29,977 bases of DNA from Gp6-AA40 sp035496255. GTDB taxonomy: Bacteria; Acidobacteriota; Vicinamibacteria; Vicinamibacterales; UBA2999. A program made the position numbers and the translations under genes. Under the pieces are notes generated by a model. It had not been told where the DNA came from. It made no database searches and saw only the letters and a list, made by a program, of their open reading frames with translations. This document shows, in pieces, positions 7,109 to 14,938 of this stretch (the first letter of the stretch is position 1; the number at the start of each line of letters is the position of its first letter). The stretch spans positions 1 through 29,977 of the forward strand of contig DATJEU010000030.1 of the NCBI GenBank assembly GCA_035496255.1, given 5' to 3'.

Positions 7109-8203
7109 ATGCTTCCATCAATCGACTTCAGCACGCTGAGCGTCGCCACGCCGCTGTACTTGTGGCTGCTGCTGGTCCCGGCGGCGCTGTTCGGGCTCTG
7201 GATCTGGCAACTGGCACGGCGTCGCGCCGACACCAACCGTCTGGCGCGGACCCGGCTGCTGCCGGTGCGTCAGCGCTTCGGTCTCGTCGGCGATCTCGGT
7301 TTCTGGCTGGCCGTCATCGTCGCTTCGGCGCTGTGCATCGTCGCGCTGGCCGGTCCACGCGCGCGTGTGTCGGTGATGCAGCGCGCAAGCACCGACGTCG
7401 TCGTACTGCTCGACGGCTCGGCGTCGATGTACACAAGAGACGTCTCGCCCGATCGCTGGCGGCGGTCGGTCCGGTTCCTGCGCGCGTTCGCGGAGGCGCT
7501 TGGCTGGCGCGGCGATCGCGTCGCGCTGGCGCTGTTCGCGCACACGGCCGCGCCGCAGGTGCGACTGACCAAGGATCCGAACGCGCTCTTCTTCTTCCTG
7601 GATCATCTCGGTGACCATTCACCGTTCCGGCTGGAAGACGCGCCGACGTGGGACACCAACATCGAGGAGGGCCTGCGCTGGGGCCTGCGGCTGATCGAGA
7701 AGGACGAGCAGTTGTTCGGCAAGAGCCGCAACCCGAAGGCGTTCGTCGTCATCACCGACGGCCAGTCGTGGAGCGGATCGGTGGCGTCCGCACTGCAGGA
7801 GGCGCGACAGCGCAATATCCCGGTCTATGTTGTTGGCGTCGGCACGACCGCGGGCGCGATGATTCCGAATCCGCCGAATGCGGACGTGACGCAGATCGTG
7901 AACATTCGCGCGGTGCTCGACCGCACCTCGCTGCTGCAGATCGCCGTGGCGGGCGGTGGCGAGTACTTCGAGATCGGGCACGAGCCGGATCGCGACGTGG
8001 CGTTCCGCATCATCGATCGACTGCAGCATCGCGACGCGCAGCGCCAGCAGGTCGATACCTATGAGGAGTTGTACTGGCGTCTGCTCCTCGCTGCCGGCGT
8101 CGTCCTGTGTGCCGGCACGCTGCTGCTGCACACCCGTACCGAGCTCGCCGGACAGATCGTCGCCGCGGGCGGCGTCCTCCTGTTGTTGTCGTCGTTGATT
8201 TGA
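7109..8203 (+). CDS. VWA-domain membrane protein, BatB-like
   Basis: The protein has 364 residues. Transmembrane segments lie near 15-34, 64-82, 327-345 and 350-364. The VWA domain begins at VVVLLDGSASM with MIDAS residues D102, S104 and S106, a conserved Thr in the WDTNIEEGL segment near 189, and VITDGQSW near 220. It is the last gene of the Bat-type operon and the second VWA protein, so the pair may form a hetero-complex in the membrane with MoxR and DUF58. The start at 7109 was chosen because it directly precedes the first membrane helix. The gap to the previous gene is 31 bp with only a weak GG-rich ribosome site. Confidence 0.88.
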   Translation: MLPSIDFSTLSVATPLYLWLLLVPAALFGLWIWQLARRRADTNRLARTRLLPVRQRFGLVGDLGFWLAVIVASALCIVALAGPRARVSVMQRASTDVVVLLDGSASMYTRDVSPDRWRRSVRFLRAFAEALGWRGDRVALALFAHTAAPQVRLTKDPNALFFFLDHLGDHSPFRLEDAPTWDTNIEEGLRWGLRLIEKDEQLFGKSRNPKAFVVITDGQSWSGSVASALQEARQRNIPVYVVGVGTTAGAMIPNPPNADVTQIVNIRAVLDRTSLLQIAVAGGGEYFEIGHEPDRDVAFRIIDRLQHRDAQRQQVDTYEELYWRLLLAAGVVLCAGTLLLHTRTELAGQIVAAGGVLLLLSSLI

Positions 8204-8208
8204 TCCCG

Positions 8209-8228
8209 GGCGGGTTTGCAGACCCGCC
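8209..8228 (+). terminator. Hairpin after the Bat operon
   Basis: GGCGGGT at 8209-8215 pairs with ACCCGCC at 8222-8228 around a 6-nt loop, 5 bp after the stop of the second VWA gene. No T-run follows; the sequence continues GCTACGAAG. It belongs to the dispersed GGCGGGTCT/AGACCCGCC hairpin family seen also at 16931-16995 and 27715-27740, and may serve as terminator or transcript-end stabiliser. Confidence 0.55.
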
Positions 8229-8315
8229 GCTACGAAGATCAATGAGAGCCTTCGTCATTCGCCGATGAGTTTGCCGAATCCTGCGTGGGGATTGTTTCCG
8301 AACTTTGAGACGTGG

Positions 8316-8347
8316 CACTTGGAGTTGGGATTTGGGAGTTGGAATGT
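8316..8347. repeat. GGGAGTTGG-word repeat upstream of the BACON gene
   Basis: The words CACTTGGAGTTGGG, ATTTGGGAGTTGG and AATGTG are the reverse complement of the CCCAACTCC family at 2984 and 21209. It lies in the 170-bp gap between the Bat operon and the BACON gene. No clear promoter was recognised in the gap. Confidence 0.6.
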
Positions 8348-8373
8348 GAAATCGTTTCCCGACGGTATGGGGC

Positions 8374-10089
8374 ATGCAAATTACCGCCGGCGTGCGTGGA
8401 GGTCAGCCGTTTCCGCGGGTAGCGTCGGCACTTGTCGCAGCGATGTTCCCGTGTCTCGTGGCCGCCTGCGGATCGACGAGCGTCACGGAGCTCACCAGTC
8501 CTTCCGGCGAGCGTTGCCAGGCGACGCTTTCACCGAGCGCGCAGGCGCTTCCTGCGGCGGGAGGCGCGATCACCATCGGCGTCGCGACCACGCGCGACTG
8601 CTCGTGGACCGCCACCAGTGATGCATCCTGGATACGGTTGAGCCCGGCGTCAGGCCAGGGAGAGGCAACGGTTACCGCAAATGTGGACGCGAATCCCCAG
8701 ATCGTTGCGCGTTCGGCCAACATCTCGGTCAACGGACAGCGGGTTTCGCTGACGCAGGACGCACGTGCGTGCACATACGACCTCGCGTCCAACACGACGC
8801 AATTCGGCGGCAGTGGCGGTACCGGTCGCGTGGACGTGACGACGATTGCCGGATGCACGTGGACCGCGACGACGAACGCAGATTGGCTCCACGTGACCGG
8901 CGGATCGCATACCGGCAGCGGGTCCCTGAGCTTCCAGGTTGACGCCAACGACGGCAGCGGGCGCGAGGGCATCATCACGATCGGTGGACGCAACCTGCTG
9001 GTCATGCAGGGAGCGGTTGCGACGCCGGCGCCGCCAACACCTTCACAACCGCCCGCGCCCACGTGCACTTATTCGCTCACTCCGGCTTCGCGCAGCATGC
9101 CGGCAGCGGGCGGGACAGACCAGTTCCAGGTAATGACGCAGGCGGGCTGCACGTGGACAGCGTCGAAGGACGCGTCAGCGTGGCTCGCGCTGGCAACCAC
9201 GTCGGGAACGGGAAGCGGCACTGTCGGCTACACCGCTCAGGCCAACCCAACGACAGCGCCGCGCTCCGCGACGATTACCGTGGGCGACCAGATGTTCACG
9301 CTGCTGCAGACCGCAGCGGCATGCACGTTCACGCTGGCGCCGACGTCGGCCGACTTCACACCGGATGGCGGATCCGGCCGGTTCACGGTCACCACGTCGT
9401 CCAATTGCGGCTGGACCGCGGCTGCGGGCGCGCCGTGGGTGACCCTGCCGAACAGGTCCGGCACCGGCAGTGGTGACGTGAACTTTGCCGTGCAGGCGAA
9501 CGCGGCCTCGACGGCGAGATCGACGACCATCACGATCGGAGGTCAGACGTTCACGGTCAACCAGGCCGGTGTGGCGTGCACCTACACAATCAATCCCGCG
9601 TCACTGAACATCGCAGCGGCCGGCGGTGAAGGGCGCTTCACGCTGACGACCCAGGCGGGATGTGCGTGGACCGCGACGGCAGGAGCACCCTGGGTGACGG
9701 TGACCACACCGTCCGGCACCGGGCCAGGTGACGTGGTGTACACGACGGCTGCCAACAGCGATCCCGCGGCGCGTTCGACGACCGTTACCGCCGGCGGCCA
9801 GGTGCACACGGTGAATCAGGCGGGCGCACCGGCACCGTGCACCTACACCCTTGATCCGACGTCCGCGTCGTATATGGCCGCGGGTGGCAGCGCGACGTTC
9901 AAGGTGATGACTCAGCCCGGTTGCACATGGACGGCGTCGACGATGGCCCCCTGGATTACGGTGACGAGTGGGGCGGGCAGCGGGACTGGTGACGCCGGTT
10001 ACACGGTGCAGGTCAACAGCACGGGCGCGCCGCGTACCGACACGATCACCGTTGCCGGCCAGGCGTTCACCGTCTCGCAGGAGCCCTGA
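8374..10089 (+). CDS. Lipoprotein with six BACON-like repeats
   Basis: The protein has 571 residues. A lipobox VAAC places the lipidated Cys at residue 32, so it should be membrane-anchored and exported. Six beta-sandwich repeats of about 85 residues follow, starting at Cys 48, 133, 231, 317, 402 and 489. Each has the pattern CTYxLxPxS, AAGGxGxF, GCxWTA, PW(V/I)TV, SGTGxGDV and a final strand ending in FTVxQ. This matches BACON domains, whose known members are linked to carbohydrate or mucin binding and cell-surface display. Every repeat has exactly two Cys, 28 residues apart. A Pro-rich linker (213-230) separates repeats 2 and 3. No catalytic domain is present. The start at 8374 leaves a somewhat long n-region before the lipobox. 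Its 3' end overlaps the convergent methyltransferase gene by 23 bp. Confidence 0.85.
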   Translation: MQITAGVRGGQPFPRVASALVAAMFPCLVAACGSTSVTELTSPSGERCQATLSPSAQALPAAGGAITIGVATTRDCSWTATSDASWIRLSPASGQGEATVTANVDANPQIVARSANISVNGQRVSLTQDARACTYDLASNTTQFGGSGGTGRVDVTTIAGCTWTATTNADWLHVTGGSHTGSGSLSFQVDANDGSGREGIITIGGRNLLVMQGAVATPAPPTPSQPPAPTCTYSLTPASRSMPAAGGTDQFQVMTQAGCTWTASKDASAWLALATTSGTGSGTVGYTAQANPTTAPRSATITVGDQMFTLLQTAAACTFTLAPTSADFTPDGGSGRFTVTTSSNCGWTAAAGAPWVTLPNRSGTGSGDVNFAVQANAASTARSTTITIGGQTFTVNQAGVACTYTINPASLNIAAAGGEGRFTLTTQAGCAWTATAGAPWVTVTTPSGTGPGDVVYTTAANSDPAARSTTVTAGGQVHTVNQAGAPAPCTYTLDPTSASYMAAGGSATFKVMTQPGCTWTASTMAPWITVTSGAGSGTGDAGYTVQVNSTGAPRTDTITVAGQAFTVSQEP

Positions 10090-11536
10090 GGACGACGACC
10101 GTTTCCACATGCGCCGTGTGCGGAAACATGTCTACCGGCTGAACGCTCTCGATCATGTAGCCGTGAGGTGTCGCCAGCGCCAGATCCCGCGCTAGCGCCT
10201 CGGGATTGCACGACACGTAGACAATCGTCCGCGGGCGAAGGCGTCCGAACACGGCGGCGATCACCTCCGCTGAGCACCCCTCCCGCGGTGGATCAAGGAC
10301 GACGACTTCCGCCGGCCGCAGCGAGCCGAGCGCCGCTTCCACGCGTCGTGCGACAAAGCGGCAGCGATCCTCCGGGATGCGATTCAGCCGCGCGCTGGCT
10401 TCACCGTCAGCCACCGCGGCGCGGTTTTCCTCAACGGCGGTTACCCGTGCGCCGCGAAGGGCAAGCGGCAGTGCGAAAAGCCCCGCGCCGGCAAACAGGT
10501 CAAGCACGGTCGCATCCGGCGGTACTTCATCGAGGACGAGCTCGACGAGCCGTTCGGCTGCAAGGACGTTGGTCTGGAAAAACGCGGTCGGCGAGATCAG
10601 GAATGAAGCCCCGGCAACCGAGTCGCGGAGTCGTTCGGGTCCGGAAAGCCGGCGCGTATCACGCCCGAAGATGGAGGCATCGCCGCGCGGATGGATGTTC
10701 AGGTGCAACGCGGATGGTGCGCCGTGTTCATCCATCGCGCGGCGCGTCGCCGTGCGAAGGCGCCGGTCGCGCTCGTTCGTCACGACCAGCGTCGCCGCCA
10801 CTTCCGGAGTATTGACACCAACGCGAACCGCGATGCCGCGCAGGACGCCGTGGTCCGGTGCCGTGATGCCGGCACGGGCAAAGGCGTCGAAGAAGCCGAA
10901 GGCCACCTGATTGCCACGGTCGTCATGGACCGGACACTCGTGCACCGGAATCACTCGCCGTGTCGCGCGCGCGTAATGTCCCATCATCAGCCTGCCGGGA
11001 CGTCGCCCCGCGGCAGGTCCATTGCCGAAGACGAAGTGAACCTTGTGCCGGTAACCCCACGGGTTGTCGGGCGACGTGCCAGGCACGGTCGGCCGCACTT
11101 CCGGTGTGCGACGGACGGCGGCTTTCAGCAGGCGATCGACGAGTGCGCTCTTCAGCCGAAGCTGCTCGGCGTACGCGATGTGCTGCCAGGAACAACCGCC
11201 ACATGGGATATGGAGCGGCATCGCGTCAGGACCGAAGTGCGCACAGCGCGGTGTGACGCGATGGGGAGACGGTCGAAGAATGTCGACGAGCGCGGCACGC
11301 GTGGCATCTCGTGAGGCCAGCCGGACGCGGACGCGTTCACCGGGAATGGTGAAGGGGACTGCGACGCCGCGGCGTCCGGCGCCCGTTCGATTGCGCTCAG
11401 GGCGACCCGAGCGCAGTCGAGGGTCGCTGGCGATGCCATCGCCGGACGCGTCGAGGAACTCGATGTCGACGTCGGCGGTGTGGTCAGGCACGGAAACGGT
11501 TGCCGGCGGCCGACTATCGGCTACCGCACTGACCAC
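10067..11536 (-). CDS. RlmD-type 23S rRNA (uracil-5-)-methyltransferase
   Basis: The 489-residue protein has an N-terminal TRAM/OB domain (about 22-90), a [4Fe-4S] cysteine set (C98, C112, C115, C201), and a Rossmann methyltransferase domain with PTAFFQTN (316-323), the SAM loop DLFAGAGLF (346-354), DPPR (415-418) and the catalytic Cys C443 in VSCNPEALARD. Enzymes of this family (RumA/RlmD, RlmC, TrmA) methylate C5 of a uridine in rRNA or tRNA; the iron-sulphur motif favours RlmD. Residues about 36-52 come from a GAGCGCAGTCGA palindrome inserted in the TRAM loop. The GTG at 11536 lies in repeat DNA without a Shine-Dalgarno sequence; a GTG at 11491 is an alternative start. It is the last gene after the dehydrogenase and FKBP genes. 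Confidence 0.9.
   Translation of the reverse strand: MVSAVADSRPPATVSVPDHTADVDIEFLDASGDGIASDPRLRSGRPERNRTGAGRRGVAVPFTIPGERVRVRLASRDATRAALVDILRPSPHRVTPRCAHFGPDAMPLHIPCGGCSWQHIAYAEQLRLKSALVDRLLKAAVRRTPEVRPTVPGTSPDNPWGYRHKVHFVFGNGPAAGRRPGRLMMGHYARATRRVIPVHECPVHDDRGNQVAFGFFDAFARAGITAPDHGVLRGIAVRVGVNTPEVAATLVVTNERDRRLRTATRRAMDEHGAPSALHLNIHPRGDASIFGRDTRRLSGPERLRDSVAGASFLISPTAFFQTNVLAAERLVELVLDEVPPDATVLDLFAGAGLFALPLALRGARVTAVEENRAAVADGEASARLNRIPEDRCRFVARRVEAALGSLRPAEVVVLDPPREGCSAEVIAAVFGRLRPRTIVYVSCNPEALARDLALATPHGYMIESVQPVDMFPHTAHVETVVVLRAPARR
11400..11430 (+). repeat. Palindromic element copy B inside the methyltransferase gene
   Basis: The arms GCGACCC (11402-11408) and GGGTCGC (11421-11427) flank the 12-nt loop GAGCGCAGTCGA. 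The loop is identical to that of copy A in the RNase G gene, while the arms differ in a base-pair-preserving way. It lies in frame in the TRAM domain of the methyltransferase, antisense to that gene. Confidence 0.8.
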
Positions 11537-11567
11537 TGACCACTACCGCACCGACCACTACCGCACC
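11521..11567. repeat. GACCACTACCGCACC tandem repeat at the FKBP gene end
   Basis: A perfect 15-bp direct duplication occupies 11538-11552 and 11553-11567, preceded by partial copies (ACCACT, CTACCGCACT). The second unit contains the FKBP stop codon, and the upstream partial copies hold the GTG start assigned to the methyltransferase. A degenerate relative on the other strand lies at 27648-27714. Confidence 0.8.
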
Positions 11568-11914
11568 CCGAGCAGTTCCACGTCGAACACCAGCGTGGCG
11601 TCAGGCGGAATCACGCCGCCGGCGCCACGACGGCCGTATCCAAGGTCCGCGGGAATGGTCAGCGTGCGTTTGCCGCCGACCCTCATCCCCGCGACGCCTT
11701 CGTCCCAGCCGCGGATCACCTGGCCGGCGCCGAGCTTGAATTCGAACGGCTCGTTGCGATCGCGCGAGCTGTCGAACTTGCGCCCCTTGTGATCGCTGTT
11801 CGATTCGTCCCACAACCAGCCGGTGTAGTGCACTTCGACCGCGCGGCCGGCAACGGCCTCAACCCCGCTGCCGACCTGCACATCGTCCTTGACCAGTGCC
11901 GTTGGTGCGGGCAT
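11558..11914 (-). CDS. FKBP-type peptidyl-prolyl isomerase
   Basis: This 118-residue protein is a single FKBP domain. It has the expected active-site residues: Y30 (VHYTGW), F47-D48 (RKFDSS), F58, V66-I67 and W70 (QVIRGWDEGV), Y93 (LGYG) and F110 (LVFDVELL). It catalyses cis-trans isomerisation of X-Pro bonds. There is no signal peptide, so it is probably cytoplasmic. The loop WDESNSDHKG is a few residues longer than in minimal FKBPs and may affect ligand access. Its ATG overlaps the stop of the dehydrogenase gene by one base (TAATG), which implies translational coupling. Its last codons fall in a 15-bp tandem repeat. Confidence 0.94.
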   Translation of the reverse strand: MPAPTALVKDDVQVGSGVEAVAGRAVEVHYTGWLWDESNSDHKGRKFDSSRDRNEPFEFKLGAGQVIRGWDEGVAGMRVGGKRTLTIPADLGYGRRGAGGVIPPDATLVFDVELLGVR

Positions 11915-13236
11915 TACTTGGCACCCGTGTAGCTGATTCGATAAATGCGGCCCTTCGCATCATCGGTGACGAAGATCGAGCCATCGGGGCCTTGCGCGAT
12001 ACCCACGGGGCGATGCGCGGCCTGCACCCTACCCTGCACAGGATCGGGTCCGGCAAAACCGGCCGCGAAAATCTTGTCCGGCCCCGACGGAAGCTCGCCC
12101 TTGAACGGGACGAAACGGATGTTGAAGCCGTCCTGCGGCATCGGCGCGCGATTCCAGGAACCGTGGAAGCTGATGAACGCGCCGTTGCGATATTCGGCCG
12201 GGAACTGCGTGCCGGTGTAGAACATCAGTCCGACCGGGGCGTTGTGCGCCGGGAAGACCGCGATCGGCTTCTCGTATTTCGCACAGTCGCCTTCCTTCGT
12301 GCCATCACCGCCGTACTCCGGATTGAGCAGCCGCTTCTTCGTTTTGAGGTCGTAGAAGCAGTACGGGAATCCGAAGTTGGAACCCTGCTTGAGGAGGTGC
12401 ATCTCCTCCGCGGGACGAGTGGCGTTGTCCTCCGCCGTGAAGTCCTTCGCGTCGATCGTGTTCAACTGATCGCGGCCGTTCTGCACGTCATAGAGCTGAT
12501 GCGCCACCGGGTTCCACGCGAGCGCCGGCGTGTGGCGTTCGCCGGTGCTGAAGCGCGCCGAGGCGATGTGCTTCTGACCCGGCTTGTTGGCGTCGTACTT
12601 CCAGGTGCCCCCATACAGTTCCATCGCCGTGCAGGGGTTCTCACCGGCGACGTTCGGCCGGCGATCCTGCTGCTGCGGCTGACAGGCGTTGGTGGGGGAG
12701 CCGACGTGCACGAAGAGTTCGCCCTTCTCGCCAAGCGCGATCGACTTCGCTGCATGCGGACCGGCGCGCGGGATGTCGCCCACGATCACTTCCGCCTCGC
12801 CCTTCGGCGTCAGCGACGTGCCATCGAGCTTGAAGCGGACGACGGAGGTGTTGGAGCCGACGTAGAGATAGCTGTTGTCCTTGCTGAGGGCCATGCCGGT
12901 GCCCTGCAGGCCGGGACCGAACTTCTCGACGGTCTCATAGGTGCCGTCGCCATCTTTGTCGCGCAAGGCGAGCACCGCCGGCGGCTGCGGCCCGGTCGGC
13001 GCCGCGGCGAGCGGCCCGCCGCTCGCCGCGAGCACGGTGTAGATATCGCCCTTCGGCGTGACCACGAGGTGGCGGGTCGGTCCGAGATTGTCGGCGACGA
13101 CCTTGGCGCAGAAGCCCTGCGGCAACGTGAGGCCGGCGTTGTCCGGATCGCACGCCGGCTTGGCGGTCTGGCGCTGCTGCGCCCACAGGCCCGCGCCAGC
13201 CAGCGCGACAAACGTCACGATCAGTGCTTTTCGCAT
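11914..13236 (-). CDS. Secreted sorbosone/glucose dehydrogenase-like beta-propeller
   Basis: The protein has 440 residues with a signal peptide (1-19, cut near LWA/QQ). The rest is a beta-propeller of the PQQ-dependent glucose/sorbosone dehydrogenase group. It shows a run of blade motifs: VVTPKGDIYTVL, GTGMALSKDNSYLYV, SIALGEKGELFVHVG, HTPALAWNPVAHQLY, GLMFYTG, FISFHGSWNR and GIAQGPDGSIFVTDD. Family members oxidise sugars in the periplasm using a bound quinone; whether this copy binds PQQ is not decidable here. Several Cys pairs (C29/C43 and the CQP/NPC region) could form disulphides. GAGAAGG before the ATG at 13236 sets the start; the frame runs on upstream but is antisense to the amine oxidase. 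It heads a unit with FKBP and the rRNA methyltransferase. Confidence 0.86.
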   Translation of the reverse strand: MRKALIVTFVALAGAGLWAQQRQTAKPACDPDNAGLTLPQGFCAKVVADNLGPTRHLVVTPKGDIYTVLAASGGPLAAAPTGPQPPAVLALRDKDGDGTYETVEKFGPGLQGTGMALSKDNSYLYVGSNTSVVRFKLDGTSLTPKGEAEVIVGDIPRAGPHAAKSIALGEKGELFVHVGSPTNACQPQQQDRRPNVAGENPCTAMELYGGTWKYDANKPGQKHIASARFSTGERHTPALAWNPVAHQLYDVQNGRDQLNTIDAKDFTAEDNATRPAEEMHLLKQGSNFGFPYCFYDLKTKKRLLNPEYGGDGTKEGDCAKYEKPIAVFPAHNAPVGLMFYTGTQFPAEYRNGAFISFHGSWNRAPMPQDGFNIRFVPFKGELPSGPDKIFAAGFAGPDPVQGRVQAAHRPVGIAQGPDGSIFVTDDAKGRIYRISYTGAK

Positions 13237-13274
13237 CAATCCTTCTCCCGTCGGGCCGGTCCGCCCGTCTCGCG

Positions 13275-13322
13275 TAGGGCGCGATCCGCCCTTTCTCGTG
13301 TAGGGGGCCGCGAAGCGGCCCC
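13275..13322. repeat. Two adjacent hairpins between divergent genes
   Basis: AGGGCG (13276-13281) pairs with CGCCCT (13287-13292), and GGGGCCGC (13304-13311) pairs with GCGGCCCC (13315-13322) around GAA. Both begin with GTAGGG-like sequence, as do the hairpins at 16931 and 27714. The site lies between the divergent starts of the dehydrogenase and the amine oxidase, so it is not a terminator for either gene. Confidence 0.7.
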
Positions 13323-13380
13323 GCCGCAACCGAGAATTATACGTGGCGAGTCGTGGCACTGCGGTTGCTGCCGGATCGGT

Positions 13381-14742
13381 GTGCTCATCCAGCGGGTGAT
13401 CGTCGCCGGTGCCGGCCTCGCGGGACTTGCCACGGCGTTCGAGCTGGCACGTGCGCGCATGACCGTGACGATCGTCGACGCGCGCGACCGCGTCGGCGGC
13501 CGCATCTGGACGCTGCGCACGCCGCTGGTCGGGGGCGCGTTCGGGGAACTCGGCGCCGAATTCATCGACCAGGACCACCGCCGCATGCGCGAGCTCACAT
13601 CGCGCTTCGGAATCGATCTCGTCCCCGTCCTGCGGCGCGGGTTTACGCAGCGGTACCGCGGCGATGCCGGACGCTTCGAGGTGAGCCGCTCCGGCGCCTG
13701 GGAAGACCTGCGACAGGCCCTGGCGCCGCTCGTGCGCGAATACAAGACGGCGCACGGTGCGCCGGATGCCGTAGGCGTTCGTGAACTGTCCACGTTCTCG
13801 GTCCGCGAGTGGCTGCGTCGCCAGGACGCGTCCCCACGCGTGCACGGCATCGCCGACGCGATGCGCGGTTTCTTTCTCGCCGATCCCGAGGACCTTTCGG
13901 CACTGCCGCTGGCCGCCGAACTCTCGCAGGGTGCGTCGCCGGCGCAGACGCCGATCTATCGAATCGCCGGCGGAAACGATCGCCTGCTCGACGCGCTGGT
14001 CAAGGCGACGCCGGCGAAGGCGCTGCTCCGGCACCAGCTACGCGCGATCCATCACGCGACCGATCGCGTCATCTGCACCGTCGTCGACGACACCGGCGTG
14101 CAACAGGAATTGGATGCAGACGCGCTGATCGTGACGCTGCCGGCGGCCGCCTTGGCCGACGTCGGCATCACGCCGCCGTTGCCCGAGCCGCAGTGGCGGG
14201 CGATCCGATCGCTGCGCTATGGGTGCGCGACCAAAGCCGTGGTCCAGACCGACGCGGACCTATTCGGCGGCCGCCCAGCGCGCGCCTTCGCGACAGACAC
14301 GCACGCCGGCGCCTTCTGGGACGCGAGTGAAGGGCAGCCCGTCGACCTTGCTCAGTCCGGGCCCTTCGACGTCGCTCAGGACGAGCCCGCATCGACGCGA
14401 GGTATCGTCAGCTTTCTCGCCGGAGGTTCAGCGAGCAGCGGACTGGCCGCACGCCTGCGCGACGGCGCGGATGCGCTGCTGTCGGATTTGTGCTGGCTCC
14501 GCCGCGGCGGACCGAACGTTCACGCGATCGCGCACGCCGAATGGTCCTGGGAACACGACCCGTTTGCGCGCGGCGGTTACGCCTATCTGGACCCCGCGTT
14601 CGATCCCGCCTGGCTGCCGCTCCTCGGCCGCCGCGCCGGCCGCTTGTTCTTCGCCGGCGAACATACGAGTCAGGACTACCAGGGCTACATGGAAGGCGCG
14701 CTCGACTCAGCGGAGCGCGTTGTCCGCGAGCTCCGCATTTGA
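13381..14742 (+). CDS. Flavin-containing amine oxidase
   Basis: The protein has 453 residues. The dinucleotide-binding motif G10-A-G-L-A-G15 with the acidic end of strand 2 (VDARDRVGGRIW, GGR at 39-41) and the C-terminal FAD clamp RLFFAGEHTSQDYQGYMEGAL (FFAGEH at 423-428) identify an FAD-dependent monoamine oxidase-like enzyme. It would oxidise an amine to the imine, with H2O2 as by-product. The substrate is unknown and no export signal is visible. The GTG at 13381 lies directly before the first strand; a second GTG at 13396 is possible. Neither has a good ribosome site. About 25 residues (EGQPVDLAQSGPF and beyond, near 317-341) derive from a palindromic repeat inserted in frame. Confidence 0.88.
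   Translation: MLIQRVIVAGAGLAGLATAFELARARMTVTIVDARDRVGGRIWTLRTPLVGGAFGELGAEFIDQDHRRMRELTSRFGIDLVPVLRRGFTQRYRGDAGRFEVSRSGAWEDLRQALAPLVREYKTAHGAPDAVGVRELSTFSVREWLRRQDASPRVHGIADAMRGFFLADPEDLSALPLAAELSQGASPAQTPIYRIAGGNDRLLDALVKATPAKALLRHQLRAIHHATDRVICTVVDDTGVQQELDADALIVTLPAAALADVGITPPLPEPQWRAIRSLRYGCATKAVVQTDADLFGGRPARAFATDTHAGAFWDASEGQPVDLAQSGPFDVAQDEPASTRGIVSFLAGGSASSGLAARLRDGADALLSDLCWLRRGGPNVHAIAHAEWSWEHDPFARGGYAYLDPAFDPAWLPLLGRRAGRLFFAGEHTSQDYQGYMEGALDSAERVVRELRI
14344..14391 (-). repeat. Palindromic element copy C inside the amine oxidase gene
   Basis: Read on the minus strand, the core GAGCGACGTCGA (14366-14377) differs from the GAGCGCAGTCGA loop of copies A and B by a two-base swap and sits in the same TCCTGAG...AAGGG setting. 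A second partial unit (TTGCTCAGTCC on the plus strand) precedes it. The element is in frame and adds about 16 residues to the oxidase. Confidence 0.6.
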
Positions 14743-14763
14743 AATCCCAAATCCCAGAACCTG
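14741..14763. repeat. AAATCCC-word repeat after the amine oxidase gene
   Basis: The short words AAATCCCAAATCCCAG begin at the stop codon of the amine oxidase. They resemble the CCCAACTCC word family found elsewhere in the window. It is too short to classify firmly. Confidence 0.45.
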
Positions 14764-14778
14764 CTTCTAGCCCTGCGC

Positions 14779-14938
14779 GCTGGAAATTGCCTCCGCTCGA
14801 CCCCAGACGCCCGCGCGGCGAGTAGGCGCTGACTCGCGGCGACATCCGTCACACGGCACAGAACGACAGCCTGACTCGTGGCAACGAGAACGCGGTGCGG
14901 AACTCGCCGCGGAAAACTCGCTGCAGCCAATTTCCAGC
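14779..14938. other. 160-bp nested inverted-repeat element (possible structured RNA or MITE)
   Basis: In the 395-bp gap 14743-15137, GCTGGAAATTG (14779-14789) is exactly complementary to CAATTTCCAGC (14928-14938). Nested inside, GCGGCGAGT (14815-14823) pairs with ACTCGCCGC (14902-14910). Within that are two small hairpins, CCGT-CAC-ACGG (14846-14856) and CTCGT-GGCA-ACGAG (14875-14888). Together they could fold into a branched RNA with an 11-bp closing stem and a 9-bp second stem, on either strand. No convincing open reading frame or target-site duplication is seen. The remainder of the gap holds a CCAGCCG/CGGCTGG pair (14986-14992 and 15032-15038) and the CGTCGT repeat. Confidence 0.5.

Noticed and set aside
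10067..10089. 23-bp tail-to-tail overlap of the BACON and methyltransferase genes as a possible frameshift or assembly error
   Set aside because: Both proteins end as their families normally do, so this is an ordinary convergent overlap.
11896..13380. Long open frame on the plus strand running from 11896 into the amine oxidase
   Set aside because: The part before 13381 is antisense to the dehydrogenase and has Arg/Asp/Val-rich composition with no family pattern; it is open only because of high GC.
13237..14034. Upstream extension of the dehydrogenase frame on the minus strand
   Set aside because: It is antisense to the amine oxidase, has no family resemblance, and a signal peptide with a good ribosome site begins at 13236.
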